From Triplophysa rosa (Eukaryota; Chordata; Actinopteri; Cypriniformes; Nemacheilidae): 64,000 bases of DNA. The position numbers were made by a program, and so were the translations under genes. The notes below the pieces were generated by a model that had not been told where the DNA came from, ran no database searches, and saw only the letters and a program-made list of their open reading frames with translations. The stretch lies in NCBI RefSeq assembly GCF_024868665.1, contig NC_079891.1, forward strand, positions 36,212,773 through 36,276,772, in the 5' to 3' direction. Positions within the stretch are counted from its first letter, which is position 1, and every line of letters begins with the position of its first letter. Positions 47,660 through 60,425 of this stretch are shown here, piece after piece.

Positions 47660-48011
47660 CTCATATCACGTCCAGTACTTACAGTATATGTTGTAGTGGA
47701 TTCTAAATGGTTGTTTTACAACAGAAAACATTGTGGAGCTGAATCTTTCATGTGAGGAGTTTTGTAAAAGTGACTGAAGTACTAAAAAATGTGTGTTAGC
47801 CACTGTAGACAAAACTGTGATAAGTGTAAAAAACAAATGTCTGTAGGATTGCACACTGTTATATTCAGCAAGTCTATGTGTGTCTTAAAATGTTCAGAAC
47901 TGAAAGAGATTCATTTCAGCTATAAGATGAAGAAATTGATGTGATTCTGCACTGGTTGACATTCAGTGTGGCTGTGTGAGTGTGTGTGCGTGTGTGTGCA
48001 TGTGTGTGTGT

Positions 48012-48238
48012 GGGAAGGGTAAACCCTACGGTATGGGGACAAAAGGTGACATTTTTTGGTCCCATGAGGAAACAAGCTTATAAATCATACAGAATGAACT
48101 TTAGTGAAAATGTAAAAGAGCAGACAGTTGTGTGTGATTGTTAGGGTTAGGGGGAGGGAATATGATATACAGTTTCTACAGTATAAAAACCATTGCGTCT
48201 ATGGAATGTCCCCATAAAACATGGAAACCCAACATGCG
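48012..48238 (-). mobile_element. Microsatellite-flanked MITE, subfamily A, copy 2
   Basis: Reverse-oriented relative of 690-957, with AAACCCTACGGTATGGGGAC at the left end and GGGGAC...ATGGAAACCCAACATG at the right. It is shorter through an internal deletion around 48038-48060. (GT)n lies on both sides (47980-48012 and 48240-48289). Confidence 0.8.

Positions 48239-48239
<1 letters not shown>

Positions 48240-48289
<50 letters not shown>
48240..48289. repeat. (GT)n microsatellite
   Basis: About 24 GT units directly after the MITE. Confidence 0.92.
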
Positions 48290-48290
<1 letters not shown>

Positions 48291-49195
48291 AGATGTAGTT
48301 GGTTATCACTCATATGTATATATCCGTTAGGATTGGAATCAGTTTAAAGGTGTGTTTACGAGGGTTTGTGTTGTGTGTTTGTGAGTGTGTGTGTGTGTGT
48401 GTGGTTCATCAGATCTCTCTCAGACGTCTCTGCTCGCTGCTGTCCGCTCGGTGAAACCACAGAATTAACACCAGACTCGGTCGACTCATATCAGTAATGT
48501 TGAAAATATAGCTTCTAATTCTTTTTTTTTTTTCATTTTATTTTTTGTTAAAAAACTGAAGTAGGCTACTGAAGTTTCTTTTAGGTGGTCCTCACTAAAA
48601 TCTCATACAGTAAATAATGAAATGGATAATGTTCACAGATTTATGGTTGAATTCAATATCATTTTTTATGTTTGTATTGTATGAAATCCAGTGCGTCTGT
48701 GAGAGGCTCTGGTGAATATTGTGTGTGTGTGTTCAGGTGTGGCCGTCACTGCTGAGGTTGTGTGGCGTGACTCAGATTCACCGTGACATCTTCTGTCTGC
48801 ACTTGTCTGTTGTCTTTAGCATAGACATGCGACCGCTGCGGAGCGGTCTAATGCAGTAAAACACGACTATAATCCTGAACCACAAACAGACACAAACATA
48901 TTTCATTTGGTCTTGTATTGTTTTCCAGTGCAGAAGTGGAAACATACAGCATCTGTAGAAACAACTGAACACACACACCTGACATGATTTTGAAAAATGT
49001 GGAAAATCAGACCGAAACTTAGTTTTCTTGTGTTTTTTGGTTACTTTGGTTGTCGTTGGTTTGTTGATTTTCTTTAGATGAAATAATTCTGTGTTCAGGT
49101 ATGTTTTGTGATGTAGAGCCTGAAAGTATTCCAATGGAACTTGTCAACATTTGGTCCTACAGCAACACAGTCGTCTCAGTCGTGTATTAATGAAG
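48290..49195. other. No recognised feature
   Basis: Intergenic DNA with a second short GT run near 48384-48402. No exon recognised. Confidence 0.4.
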
Positions 49196-49199
49196 GTTT

Positions 49200-49450
49200 C
49201 ATATCGTACAGCCGCTAGTCTTTCCCAGACCCCGCCTCTCCCCTCATCTTCACAGCACCTGACAGTGATTGACAGCTCACGTAATGCCGCCAGCCGTCTC
49301 CCCTTCAGCCTAAATGCAGCATGACGTCTGGTGGCAAAAGAATCGGCATGTTACTAACACCTCGCGGTGACAAGCTAGTTATCCTCGCTCCTGCGGCAGA
49401 ACGCAGATATCTGCTGTCAGCTCATGTCACACGGCCAGGACTTCATACAC
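49200..49450. promoter_or_regulatory. Candidate conserved non-coding element
   Basis: A balanced-composition, non-repetitive block with TGATTGACAG at 49266-49275, the composite site bound by PBX-MEIS complexes. It also holds CAGCACCTGACAG, and dense unique words up to the LTR junction at 49455. No open frame or known repeat explains it. Function inferred; conservation untested. Confidence 0.35.
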
Positions 49451-49454
49451 AGGT

Positions 49455-49827
49455 TGTAACGGCCACATAATGTTTTAAGGTGTGCATGTGTCTTTAAGAT
49501 GCAGGAAGACTATACTGCTGTGATGCGCATGCACGGGCTCCTGTGTGAGCACGCGCAGTCGCAGAGAGGTGAAGGAGAGTGATGGTCGCTCTAGCTCTAC
49601 CGCTGACAACGTGTGTACGTTATTTTCTTTTGTTTGTGACGGTACCAGAGTGTTTTTTTTTTCTGTTTCTGTACTCGCTCCTTTATATGTGTGTAACATG
49701 AGTGCTGGTGCAAACCGCTATAAAAGTTTGTCAAATGACTATCTAATGGACTCGTGTTTCCTTCTCCTCTGGCCATCTGTTTCAATCCGGGTAACGTTGG
49801 CTCTTAACCCTCTGGCCCGCCGTTACA
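49455..49827. mobile_element. Solo LTR
   Basis: 373 bp beginning TGTAACGGCCACATAATG and ending GGCCCGCCGTTACA, flanked by the 4-bp duplication AGGT (49451-49454 and 49828-49831). TG...CA ends with a short inverted repeat and a TATA-like CTATAAAAG (49718-49726) fit an LTR. No internal region is present, as after recombination between two LTRs. Family not determined. Confidence 0.8.
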
Positions 49828-49831
49828 AGGT

Positions 49832-50327
49832 GAAACACAACATGCTGATTTACTTTTATATTGATTTTTTTATCTGAGGTCTTGTAGGATGTTCAGTCGT
49901 CTTATAGCTAACATGAAGCATGAGAATGTAATATTAAGGGTTGGCGTAGGGCAAAAGTAATGTGTGTCTACGCACAAATACTCAACACATACTGTATAAA
50001 TATGGCTGTGTAATCATTCTGGGTGCATTTCAATATTTGAACCAATAAAGGGTCAAATATACTCAAAAGCATTTAGGCTGCAAATGAAGCTCAGTTTCTC
50101 TATATAGCTTGTTTATAGTGTAGTATAGTGTTTATAATCTCGCCTCTTTATGATGTTGTTATGTTTATTTAGCAGCGGTATAATGTACACTTACAGAATA
50201 ATCTACACCCCGTGATATTCTTTAAATGTTGCAGATTTATGTTGGAATCCCTGAAATGATTAATATTGATCCTTTTTAGTCTTAAGGAACAGTTAGTTTA
50301 GGTCACTTTCAAAAAGAGACTGAAGAT
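49832..50327. other. No recognised feature
   Basis: AT-rich DNA between the solo LTR and the Harbinger element. Confidence 0.4.
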
Positions 50328-50532
50328 CAGGGCCCGTATGTATAAAGCCACACAGAGTAAAATTTTACTTTTAAGTGTGTCAAAATTCTAAGAATGACGT
50401 AATTTTACTCTTATTCTTACACTTAAGAATAAGAGTTATTCATAAAGGTTCATAAGTGTTAAGACTAGGTCTCAGCTCCTAAATTATTTAAGAGAGCTGA
50501 AGAGGTCTCCTAAACTAGTTAGGAGAAACAAG

Positions 50533-51698
50533 ATGGCAGCAGAGAGAAGGAGGTTGCGCACTTTCCAACAACGGAAGAATGTTTTGGAATTATATGATGA
50601 CAGGGAGTTGATAAAACGTTACAGGCTTGATCGTCAAGGTATTGTTTTTGTTACCGACTTAGTCAGAAATTCTATAACTTCTCCCACTCTACGAAACAAT
50701 GCTTTAACTGCAGAAATGAAAGTAGTAATGACTCTGCATTTCTTGGCGACTGGAAAAATGCAGCAATGCACCAGTGATGACTTGGGCCCATCACAGTCCA
50801 CAGTTAGCAGGGTCTTAAATACCACTGTTGCAGCCCTAACCACACCAGACATAGTAAGGCAGTTCATCGACTTTCCAACTGACCTTCAAACAATACAGCA
50901 AAAGCAAGCAGATTTTATGAGGATTGCAGGCTTCCCTGGAGTTGTTGGAGCCATTGATGGCACCCAGGTTCACATTATTGCTCCAACTGTGAATGAGGAG
51001 ACATATGTCAATCGAAAAGGATTCCACAGCATCAATGTTCAAGTTGTAATTGATGCCAATTACAAGATTCTAGATCTTGTAGCAAAATGGCCAGGGTCAA
51101 CGCATGATGCTCGGGTTCCTTCCCAGAACCCCTTTCACTGGGTTATTCGAACAAAATTATGTTCGCCCTGGATGTCATCTGCTGGGTGACTCGGGTTACC
51201 CTTTAAAACGCTGGCTTCTCACCCCTTACAGAAGACCACAAGGAGAACAGCAGCTCAATTATAACAGGTATTGTATTGGACTGAACTGTATAAGATACCA
51301 ATTTTGTTCAATGAGTGCATTCTTGACTTCTCTGAGCTATGTTGTTTTATTGTTTTTGCATCATCAAGAGCACACAAAGAAACAAGAGCTGTGGTGGAGA
51401 GAGGAATTGGACAGCTGAAAAGGAGATTCCATGTCCTTCATGGAGAAATTCGACACTGCCCGAGCGTGCTAGTCGCATTATTATGGCTTGTGGCATTTTG
51501 CACAATATTTGCAAAGCTCGTAACCTCCCACTGCTTGATGATGATGATGGTGATGCTGACAAAGATGATGATGATCATGATGACGAAGACAGTGATCCTG
51601 ATGAGAATAACTACGATGACAATACCACTGACCACGCATTACAAAACATTTCAGGGAGAGCATCAAGGGACTGCTTTGCTAACTTACATTTCGGGTAA
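50533..51698 (+). pseudogene. HARBI1-like Harbinger transposase, frameshifted
   Basis: A DDE-type nuclease related to HARBI1. It starts MAAERRRLRTFQQRK, with a helix-turn-helix-like region at residues ~65-110 (STVSRVLNTTVAAL). The catalytic Asp residues lie in VGAIDGTQVHI and HLLGDSGYPLKRWLLTPY, and the Glu in ETRAVVERGIGQLKRRF; all three are kept. An intron runs from 51268 to 51370 (GT-AG). The last part is RIIMACGILHNICKARNLPL and an Asp-rich tail ending near 51698. Two frame changes break it: one near 51115-51140, between STHDARV and GLFEQNYVRPG, and one near 51455-51465, before PERASRI. It is otherwise close to a full-length protein. Confidence 0.9.
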
Positions 51699-51774
51699 GC
51701 AAAACTTGTAGAAAATAAGTAACAATAGATTTGTCATTACACAGTTTTATTTACACAAATCATATGTACAATCA

Positions 51775-52655
51775 TTAAGTATTCTTTAATTTTTGCAATT
51801 TTAGCGCGTAATATTCATTTTGAATTTCCAGCAACTTTATTTCTAATTTGAGCTTCTTTATTTTAAGAGACTCAATGTCGTCCTCAGGGGCTGCGCCCTG
51901 TGCAAACCCTGTGTCTTGTGAGGCAGAAGGCTCATCTGGAGGACACAGGGAGATGTCCTGAGATGATACAGGAGAAGATGTGTCAAATGGACCAGCTCCA
52001 GCATCATCCACACTTCACATGCAAAAAATTGAATAAACATGTTTATTCAATCGGAAGTGTTGTGTCTTTTTCATGTCCATAGATTAAAGTAGCTAATATA
52101 AATGTATAAAAAAGGCAAACATATTATTACATGTATCGTTTTCTTCTTACCATCTTTGTAACTCCTTCAATTTCAGTAGTGCAGAGTCTGGGGCTTCTGC
52201 TATGCCACAAGTGGAAGGATTGGCTGTTCCAATCATCTCCTCTACTATCTCGGCAATCTCAGACAGAGGTTTACATGGAGGGCCTCCACCTATTTTACAT
52301 AGAACTCTGCTGCTGACCACACGGACACCATCATTTAATATAAAAGTATTCATATAAATATGAACATAAAATCAAATGTACCAGTGGCTCGCATGCTTTC
52401 TTTGTATGCTGCAATTTCCTTGCGTGCTGTTGACAAAACATTGTACCACCTTTTCTCACAATCCTCTGCTGATGTTCTTGTCCGAGGAAATGCTGCATTT
52501 ATAGTCATTGTAATCTGTTGCCATGCATTTTTTTTGTCCTTACTTGTTAAAGTTGGACTGAATTTTCCTCTTATCACCTCCTTACATTTAAGGACGAACT
52601 ACACTAGAACAACATTTTCTTCCTTGGACCGGTTTGGTTTTCTTTTTGAATACAT
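51775..52655 (-). pseudogene. Harbinger Myb/SANT-like protein, nonsense mutation
   Basis: The second gene of the element; in this superfamily the Myb-like partner aids nuclear import and end binding of the transposase. The start MYSKRKPNRSKEENVVLV at 52655 is followed by an in-frame TAG, then continues VIRGKFSPTLTSKDKKNAWQ, AFPRTRTSAEDCEKRWYNVL: the trihelix/Myb-like pattern with a conserved KRW. Further exons give IGGGPPCKPLSEIAEIVEEM (about 52330-52150) and an acidic then coiled-coil C-terminus, IESLKIKKLKLEIKLLEIQN, ending near 51775. Exon borders are approximate. Confidence 0.85.
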
Positions 52656-53198
52656 TTTTAACAGTTTGCAACTTTGGTCTTTTCTTTATATACAGGTGTA
52701 AGTGAAATTTATAATGATGTGATTCATCAGCTTAATTACTTAAATGGTACCACATATCCATTTAATTCGTGTGTGGAAAGTCATAAAACTGTGCAAAATT
52801 GTGTCAAATAAAAGTACTGGTAATCTTTTTGCACACAATGCAAAAAAGTATTTCTCAAATAAATTGAAATATTAAAATTATTGTAATATCTTATTTAAAT
52901 CGTAAATTAATTGTGTCATACTGCTGTGACTTCACCCTTGCAGGCTCCCTATTGGCTGATTCAGAGGTCAAGTGCGGCCATTTTGTGTTTAATTCATTGT
53001 AGTCCTTAATTTACAACACTTAAGTCAGAACTTAAGAATCAGTCTTAAACTTTACTGAAAGTTGCTTTTAGCTTCTTTATAAAAGGCTCCTACTCTTAAA
53101 AAAGTCCTACTTCTTACTAAGATTTTTTTGACACTTAAGTCAAAGTTTAAGACAACTCTTGAGAGCATTTCTGAGAAGTTTTATACATACGGCCCCAG

Positions 53199-53925
53199 TT
53201 GTTATTTCTTTTAAATGTTGTGATGGAGTGGCTCAGAATGAGCATTTATTGAGACATGAAGAGAAATCTGTGTAGCTCACCTCATTGTCAGGTCACTTTC
53301 ATTACATTTGGTTTAGTTCACATTTTATTATTTCAATCATTTTCTGTTTGTGTTCAGCATTTGGAGAGCTTTGCATCAATAGGTCAGTGATTCTGTTTGT
53401 GAGACACAATGCTTCTCTGTCTGAACGCTGGCGAGCAGATGTTGTCTTGTTTGTTAAAACACTATGGCAACATCACAACAAATATTCAGATGGAAGCGGA
53501 TGATATCATCACCTTTAACTGTTACACATGTCAAGTGCTGTCTCACCCTGAGCTCTCTCTCTCTCTGTCATGAATGTTTGGATCAGCAGAGCAACTTCAA
53601 ACAATAAAGACCCAACAGAATATAAGATGACATTTACCTGTAAAACTCAGTTTGTCTGTCTGGAAGTGTCTCGTCTTTAACCTCCTGTAGTATTAAAGCA
53701 CTCCGTGTGTCTCTTATTTTCTAAATTGTGCATCTTAAATTTCTCGCTGCTTTGTCCTCGAGGCCGTGACCCGGGAGGACATGACGGATCATCAAGGTCT
53801 GCTTTATCATTCAGTTCTACATGTATCTGTTGTCTAAATGCACTGCCAGGAGGGTGAAGCGAGTTTAACCCCACATGTAGGCTACTTCAACAGGTTGGGC
53901 TTTATTCATAATTTTGATGTTGTGA
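53199..53925. other. No recognised feature
   Basis: Intergenic DNA, no exon or repeat recognised. Confidence 0.4.
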
Positions 53926-53933
53926 CTCTAGAT

Positions 53934-54313
53934 CAGTGGTTCTCAACTCTGGCCCGCGAGATCCATTTTCCTGCCGAGTTTCGCCCCAACTCTGATAAAA
54001 CACCTGAAGAGGCTAATCATCAGTGACTCCAGGAACAGACGCCGTGTTCAACTTAATGTTGGGCTGCGCAGATTGTTTGGCATATCGCATTAAAGTAGCG
54101 CGAGAGCGATTCAAATGCGTACCGAGCAATCTGCACTTGAATCGCTTTCGCGGTACTTAAATGTCGTACGCTGATAGATTTGCGCAGCGCCGCATTAAGT
54201 TGAAAGTGTTTATTCCTAAAGGCGCTGATTAGCTTGTTCAGGTGTTTTATATCAGAATTGGGGCTAAACTCGGCAGGAAAATGGATTTCGCGGGCCACAG
54301 TTGAAAACCACTG
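53934..54313. mobile_element. hAT-type MITE (CAGTGGTTCTCAA ends)
   Basis: 380 bp. The left end CAGTGGTTCTCAACTCTGGC is inverted at the right end (GTTGAAAACCACTG). It is flanked by CTCTAGAT (53926-53933) and CTCTAGAA (54314-54321), an 8-bp duplication with one mismatch. The inverted repeat reaches about 60 bp inward. Non-coding. Confidence 0.92.
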
Positions 54314-54468
54314 CTCTAGAAGAAACAACAAAATGTCTCACTTCGATCCCTCCATCTGGTTAGGTCAGAAAAGCCAAGTGACCCTTTCTCTCAACAGGTA
54401 TTGGTCTGGCTTTTGTTGAAACTAGTAACTTTGAATTAGCACCTATTGTATTATTGCTCCTGTATGAC

Positions 54469-54910
54469 ATATGTGACCCTGGCCAACAAAACCAGTCTTA
54501 TGTGTCAATTTTTCGAAATTGAGATTTTTACGTAATCTGAAAGCTGAATAAATAAACTTTCTATAGATATATGAGTTGTTAGAATACGACAATATCTGGC
54601 TGAGATACAACCGTTTAAAACTCTGGAATCTGAGAGCGCAAAAAAATCAAAATATTGAGAAAATTGCCTTTGAAGTTGTTAATCAGGGGCACTGTGGCAG
54701 ACCATCCACTCACAAAAATAAAGTTTTTATATATTTAAGGTAGGAAATTTACAAAATACCTTCATGGAACATGATCTTTACTTAATATCCTAATGATTTT
54801 TGGCATAAAAGAAAAATCGATAATTTTGACCCACACAATGTATTTTTGTCTTTTACTAAAAATGTTCCCGTGCTACTTAAGACTGGTTTTGTGATCCAGG
54901 GTCACATATC
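54469..54910. mobile_element. MITE with TGTGACCCTGG ends
   Basis: ATATGTGACCCTGGCCAACA at the left is inverted at the right (GTGATCCAGGGTCACATAT), and inner AAAACCAGTCTTA matches TAAGACTGGTTTT. About 440 bp and non-coding. A very common end sequence in fish MITEs; I do not assign a superfamily. Confidence 0.85.
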
Positions 54911-55362
54911 GCTTATCTGAATTCCCTGAACTACTCTGTAAGTCGCTTCTGGATGAAACTAAATGTAGCTTGTTAGCAATACTAATAATCAAATCAGAAG
55001 ACTTTGTTGTATTTGAATTATTAACAGGATCTGATGCATAACTTTAATCAGTCAGCCATTGTTACAATAATACATGAATAATTTTTGACTGATCAAATCA
55101 TATTTTTATTGTTGGCGAAAGATTTGCGTTTACAAATTGAAGGAATGTCATATAACAAACTCGTGTTAGGCTAACACTGCTTTCACTGTTCTAAACTAGA
55201 TTATGTATATTAACTTTCCTAACATAGATTGTAACAAAAATATCCTGTCCATACTAATGTCTTGTAGAGAATTACATTGTCAAGTAACCTAACCTTGGCT
55301 AAAGCCAGTAACATCAACATGCAATACGATTGAAAAAATAAATGTTAGTTTCAGCAATCAAC
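54911..55362. other. No recognised feature
   Basis: AT-rich; a CTCTGTAAGTCGCTTCTGG piece near 54938 resembles an L2 tail. Confidence 0.35.
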
Positions 55363-55985
55363 AATTCAATTCAATTCAATTTTATTTATATAGCGCTTTT
55401 CACAATGTGCATTGTTCCAAAGCAGCTTTACAGGAGCAAATAAGAAAAACACAGAAAGGTAAAACACAGCACAGTGCATGGTGTTTATAGACCAAGCAAG
55501 ATCATTATAATAAATAATATCTAATAAATAAATGAATAAATAAATAAATAAATGCAGTCTCCCGGTGAGCAAGCCAACACTGCACTGCTCTGCTGTGGCG
55601 AGGAACCCAAACTCCAATGCTGAATAATGGAGAAAAAAAAACCTCGGGAGAAACCAGGCTCAGCCGGGAGGGCCAGATCTCCTCTGACGTGTCATAGCTG
55701 CACTCAGTGACCCCGACCAAAGCCACCGAGCAACGTCCACGAAGAACAGGGAGAGCCCACGAGCCGCGACCCAGGAAGCCCCACCCGCCGAAACCGTGCA
55801 GGTCCAACCCGGTCCCATTCCGCGATCAACAACAGACAACAGAGGAACAACCAGGGAAAAGTAGTAATGGCATAATTAACTTTATTCCTCTGTTGTCCGA
55901 CATCGACCACAAAACAAGACCAACCAGACCAGACCCACACAGTCCCAACAAATGAAACGCCCTGAACCACAACCAACAAGCCCCC
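55363..55985 (-). mobile_element. Retroposon fragment with (AATTC)n 3' end
   Basis: Starts with AATTCAATTCAATTCAATTT, then TATTTATATAGCGCTTTTCA and CATTGTTCCAAAGCAGCTTT, followed by CCTCGGGAGAAACCAGGCTC: a dispersed teleost repeat whose tandem AATTC terminus suggests a non-LTR 3' end, lying here in reverse. No polymerase motif is seen. Confidence 0.6.
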
Positions 55986-58975
55986 TACTCCCAATTCTAG
56001 AAATATGTTCATGGGCAAAAATGCAACTTTTTACATTTTAACACCAGAGGATAAGACGTGTTTTCTTAAATTGTCCTATAAAACAAAAATGTCTCCTTTA
56101 CAGTTCCCATTTTCATGAATGTTAGAATGTGATCGTTTAGGAAACATCATCATCAGGAAATTTTCATTCAAATATTGTGATTTCAATGAATTATCAGTCA
56201 GCTTAAATAAACTCACTATAAAATGAAACTCTGAATGTACGTACACTGACCAATAACAAACACGCACGCGTGTTGGTGACACATTTGTGTTGGTTTGTGT
56301 TACAGCCGTCGCTCCCCACGATCAGGCGATGTGATGCAGATCTTTCTTACGTAACCCTTTTCCATATGTGTCAGACTCACTACGGTTTTCATCAAATCTA
56401 CTCACGACTTGCATATGTAAGACATTAAGCACTGGCCACAAGCCCATCACATTCGATGAAAGAGAAGAGAAAAAAAACAAAGACTCTTGAGCTGAGATCC
56501 TTCAAAGAAGCCTATCTTTTGCTGTTTTTGAAGCTTTGATTGTGTTTTTTGGGTGTTTAACAATGGATGTTCATGTTTCTAGTTTCAAAAAACGCTTTAT
56601 ATTTCAAGTCTATTGTTCAGCGCTGTCCCTCTTCTAACAAAACGACTGGATTTCTTCCAGTCTATATAAAATCCCTCTTTCCGAAACGCTCTGATTGGTA
56701 AAGCTGACCAGGTCTGTCGTGATTGGTTCCCCGCTTAGAGTGTGAAGATGTCCCACCCGTACCATATCTTCAGCGAGCTAAGCTTCCGCTTCTCAGGCTG
56801 TTGTGATTGGTCTGTCCCCTCTCAGTGCGCGTGTATTCAACTTCACTTCAACTTCCCCTCTCAGTGCGCGTCAACTTCACTTCATCAGTTAAACATATGC
56901 GGATCTATCGAAGTGGAAAGGAGGTCTGCTAGTGCATGTGCAAACGTCAATCTTTGTTAGCGAGGGAAATGACACCAGACCGTTTGCCGTCAGACCGGTT
57001 ATATTAATTAACAGTAATAACAGAATTGGAACAGATTGGAATAGAGAATATGTAAGAACGACTTTATTTTGAATAATGACTCCAGTGGCGTAAGGTGTAA
57101 AGTCTGTATAGTGTGACACAGGAGGCCGGGGTTCTAATCAAACTCTCGCATTTGTTTTCAATACATTTTTTATTCATAAAGTTTAGGGTGAAGTTATCTG
57201 CCACTATTTATAAGTATCAATAGCATCTAACTACTATTTCTACTTAATCCAAAGAAAATAAAGCTATTTTCGGTTAGAGTAAAAAGCATTGCTGCCTTGG
57301 GCGGGCTATTTGTAACATTACTTTGTGTAAATAGACACTCCGTAAATGAAATGTTTTATCAAAAATAAATATAATACATTTTATTAATGTGTCTATTCAC
57401 TAATATCCATTGAAAACATTAATAACGTCACTGTTTTTGCTTTAATAACGTTACTGTTACAATGACAACGCAAGTGTCTTATGACGTCACGGCGTTAGTG
57501 AAGGTCAAGTGTCATGAGCGGTCTTGTCCAAATGGCGCAAAAACGAATTTCAGACTTTTTTACTTCATGCGGGACTTCAGCAGCGTCAACCCAGAAAGAA
57601 ATGCCACTTTCGGAGTTTTGCATGCAGAAATGTAAGACAGTTATTTCTTGATTTGAGATTGTGGCTAATAGGTCTACAGGCAGAATATGTAACGTTACGG
57701 GTTGATTTCTGTGCTGTCGCCGTGCAGCACTCAGTTGTGTTTAATCACGTGATCCGTTTGCCCATGGTTTAGTTTGGGTGGTTAAGCTGCCGCCGCGCAG
57801 CTAGTTTTCGTACAACAGATTGTGCTTTGGCTACAGGCATACATATAGCATGCGTTTATATGTTTGTTTTTATGCTGCATCCTATAATCACACTGGGATC
57901 TTCTTTATTCTCGGCAGCAACTAATTTTTGCCTCCGTTATTTATTAACATTAAACTTAAGCGGCTCGTCCATGGCACAGTCATAACACAGTCATAAAAAA
58001 AATTACAGCACCCCCTGCTCAAAATACGTTCCCGTGGCTATGCACACACACAATATCAGTGTATTACACAGAACAGCTTTCACAGCCGATGTCATGGAAG
58101 CTGTTATGTGACCATTGGTTATCTTAAAATGTGTGTAGCTGAATTCTCATGACCAGCTGTAGGACTGTGATGAAAGTGAAAAGAATTAATTGCGCAGCTC
58201 AGTCAAATGTTTACAATCTCTGATAACCAAACACTACTCCAGCGGCTCTTCCTCTTCTCTAAGGAAGGCCTCGCCCCTTTTTAGGAATAGTGACATCATG
58301 TACCTGGGATGTAGAGGGCTGTAGTCAATTCCAGCTGTTCTCTGTAGTCCTAGAAAAGCGAATTCTGTTAAAGACAATATCTCGCTTGGCTTTGAACTTT
58401 GAGCTTTATCATTTTGCAGATATTGTTTATGCTCTAACAGCAACATTACACACTAACTACAGTTTGAAAATTGGCATCACGGGGAATGGCCGCTTTAACC
58501 TCCAGGTGAAAGAAATCAATTTAAAGCAGTAAAAATATAACAGTTTGTCTGCTTTTCTTGAATTCTGATAAAAGATAAAGCAATAATGCATCTTAAAATG
58601 AAAGTGTTATATTCTTACTGCCCTAGGTGTTATTTCTTTTCTGTAGAACACAAACGATGTTTTAAAGAATCTGCCCACAGCTCTTCTCCATCTGAATGTT
58701 CATGTTTGTTCACATCATGTGTGCCTTACATTACAACTAACTATATTTCCAGTTTATATGGTTATTATTTGCATACAGTATGTAGCAACTTACATTATAC
58801 GCAATGTACAGTACATTATCATCAGTTCATGCGCTCCTTGCAAATCAAACTCATAAGAGCTGTGTTTCCAGTGCTACAGAAACACTTCTGTGATATTATA
58901 ATGGACATTTGTCAAAATCTCTTGTGTTCCACAGAAAACAGAAAGTGGCGCACGCACGCACGCGCACACACACGC
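55986..58975. other. No gene recognised
   Basis: Long stretch without an exon I can support. 56825-56880 has a short tandem duplication of a CCCCTCTCAGTGCGCGT unit. A possible decayed element starts at CCAGTGGCGTAAGG (57072) and ends near 58036 with GTTCCCGTGGC, but the ends match poorly. Small open frames lack domain motifs. Confidence 0.35.
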
Positions 58976-58976
58976 A

Positions 58977-59240
58977 TGTCTGGTTTACTATCTCTGTGGG
59001 GACAGTCCATAGGCGTAATGTTTTTATACTGTACAAACTGTATATTCTATCCCCTATCCCTAACCCTATCCCTAAACCTAAAGATCATAGAACACTTTTT
59101 GCATTTTTAGATTTTTAAAAAATATTGTTCTGTACAATTTATAAGCTTTTGTGCCCATGCGGACCTCAATTTTGGTCCCCACAGTGACACGAGTCCCCAT
59201 GAGTTGGTGTGTATTCAGGTTTAGGTCCCCACTAACATAT
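58977..59240 (+). mobile_element. Microsatellite-flanked MITE, subfamily B, copy 3
   Basis: Near-identical to 22994-23266 over its length. The left side abuts a CGCA/CA run (58950-58974). The right end is shortened after CACT (59231), so the right microsatellite is missing in this copy. Confidence 0.82.
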
Positions 59241-60420
59241 AAAAACCAAGTCCAGTCTTACAGCAACGAAGATGGTAGGATGGGTGATGTGATGTTAATG
59301 TTTTAAAGAACAAAAGTTTACAGATGTTTGTACACCAAATGATTTTCATTTTTAATCATTTTTGTCCCGTCAAACTTGACGTTTTAATATCAGATGAAAC
59401 AGATCATAATGTTCACAGTAAATCTGCATTATATAAAGAAATGAGTAAACATAAAAAGAAGTTATGTAACTTTATAAGTATTTTGTCATTTCATAAAACC
59501 AAGAGTGCTGGTGTCCATGACAACCATAAAAACACAGGCAAACATTTTCCTCTAAAAAAAGAAACACAATCATTTATGTTAGACTTGTGTTTTCAAGAGT
59601 GTGTTCTTGATTTTTTAATCCTGTTTCTTCTAGATTGGGTACTTCATTTCTTAAGGATCTCCACAAGGAAAAGAAAGAAATAAACAAACACACTGTATAA
59701 GTCTTAATAAAAGTGTTAAAGTACAGAAAGGATTTTGTGAGGTTTTGAGAATCAATAAATGTTGGTTTTCTATGGTTTAACCTCAGAAGATTCTTCTTCA
59801 TTGTGTGTGTGTGTGTGTTGTGATGAGCACTTTCTCAGGTTCAGAATGTAGGGATCTGCAGTGATGACTGAAAATCATTATGAGTCACCAGCAGCTCTGG
59901 AGGAGGGACACCATAAAACATAATCGCTGCCAAAACACTCGCCGGCCGGCCCGTACACACACTTAACAACACTCCCCCGTCACCACCAACACACACCCCA
60001 AACATACAGAACAACAGCTCTAATGGTTAATACTTGAAGTTACTGTTGTCATTGGGTGTTGAAGTGAAGTCGAGGGGTGTGAAACCCATAATAATACATA
60101 TGTACGCACGCACGCACGCATGCACGCACGCACACACACACACACGCACGCACACACAGGCAAGCATTTTGAGAAGCATTTTGTCATGCCAAACGCGCAG
60201 TATTGAGTTCTGCCCTTCTTAGAAAGACATTACCATAGTTCTGCTGTCCAAAACAAAAACATTGCTGTGTGTGTGAGACAGACTACGTGGTTAAAGTATA
60301 CAGTTTGTACATTATCTACACTTCTTTGGGTTCTTTGTGGCGAAAAAAGGTTCTTCAGATGATAAAAAGGTAAGAAAGAGATGGTTCTTTAAAGAAACTT
60401 TGACTGAATGGTTCTTCTGT
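59241..60420. other. Intergenic DNA with candidate regulatory block
   Basis: 59835-59960 is unique sequence containing TGAGTCA (59881-59887, AP-1/Maf-type) next to TGATGACTGAAAATCATTA. It could be a conserved element, but the support is weak. A (ACGC)n/(CA)n microsatellite lies at 60103-60160. No exon is seen. Confidence 0.3.
60103..60160. repeat. (ACGC)n-(CA)n microsatellite
   Basis: Compound ACGC, ATGC and CA repeat. Confidence 0.9.
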
Positions 60421-60425
60421 GGCAT

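Larger units (their letters stand above)
50331..53195. mobile_element. Two-gene PIF/Harbinger transposon
   Basis: 2865 bp. Ends GGCCCGTATGTATAAA and the inverse TTATACATACGGCCC, with a CAG duplication at 50328-50330 and 53196-53198. Subterminal TAAGTGTGTCAAAA and TTTTTTGACACTTAA are also inverted. It holds the two genes expected of the superfamily, a HARBI1-like nuclease (plus) and a Myb/SANT-like protein (minus), arranged convergently. Both are disrupted, so this copy is not autonomous, but it is young enough that nearly all of both proteins is readable. Confidence 0.92.
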
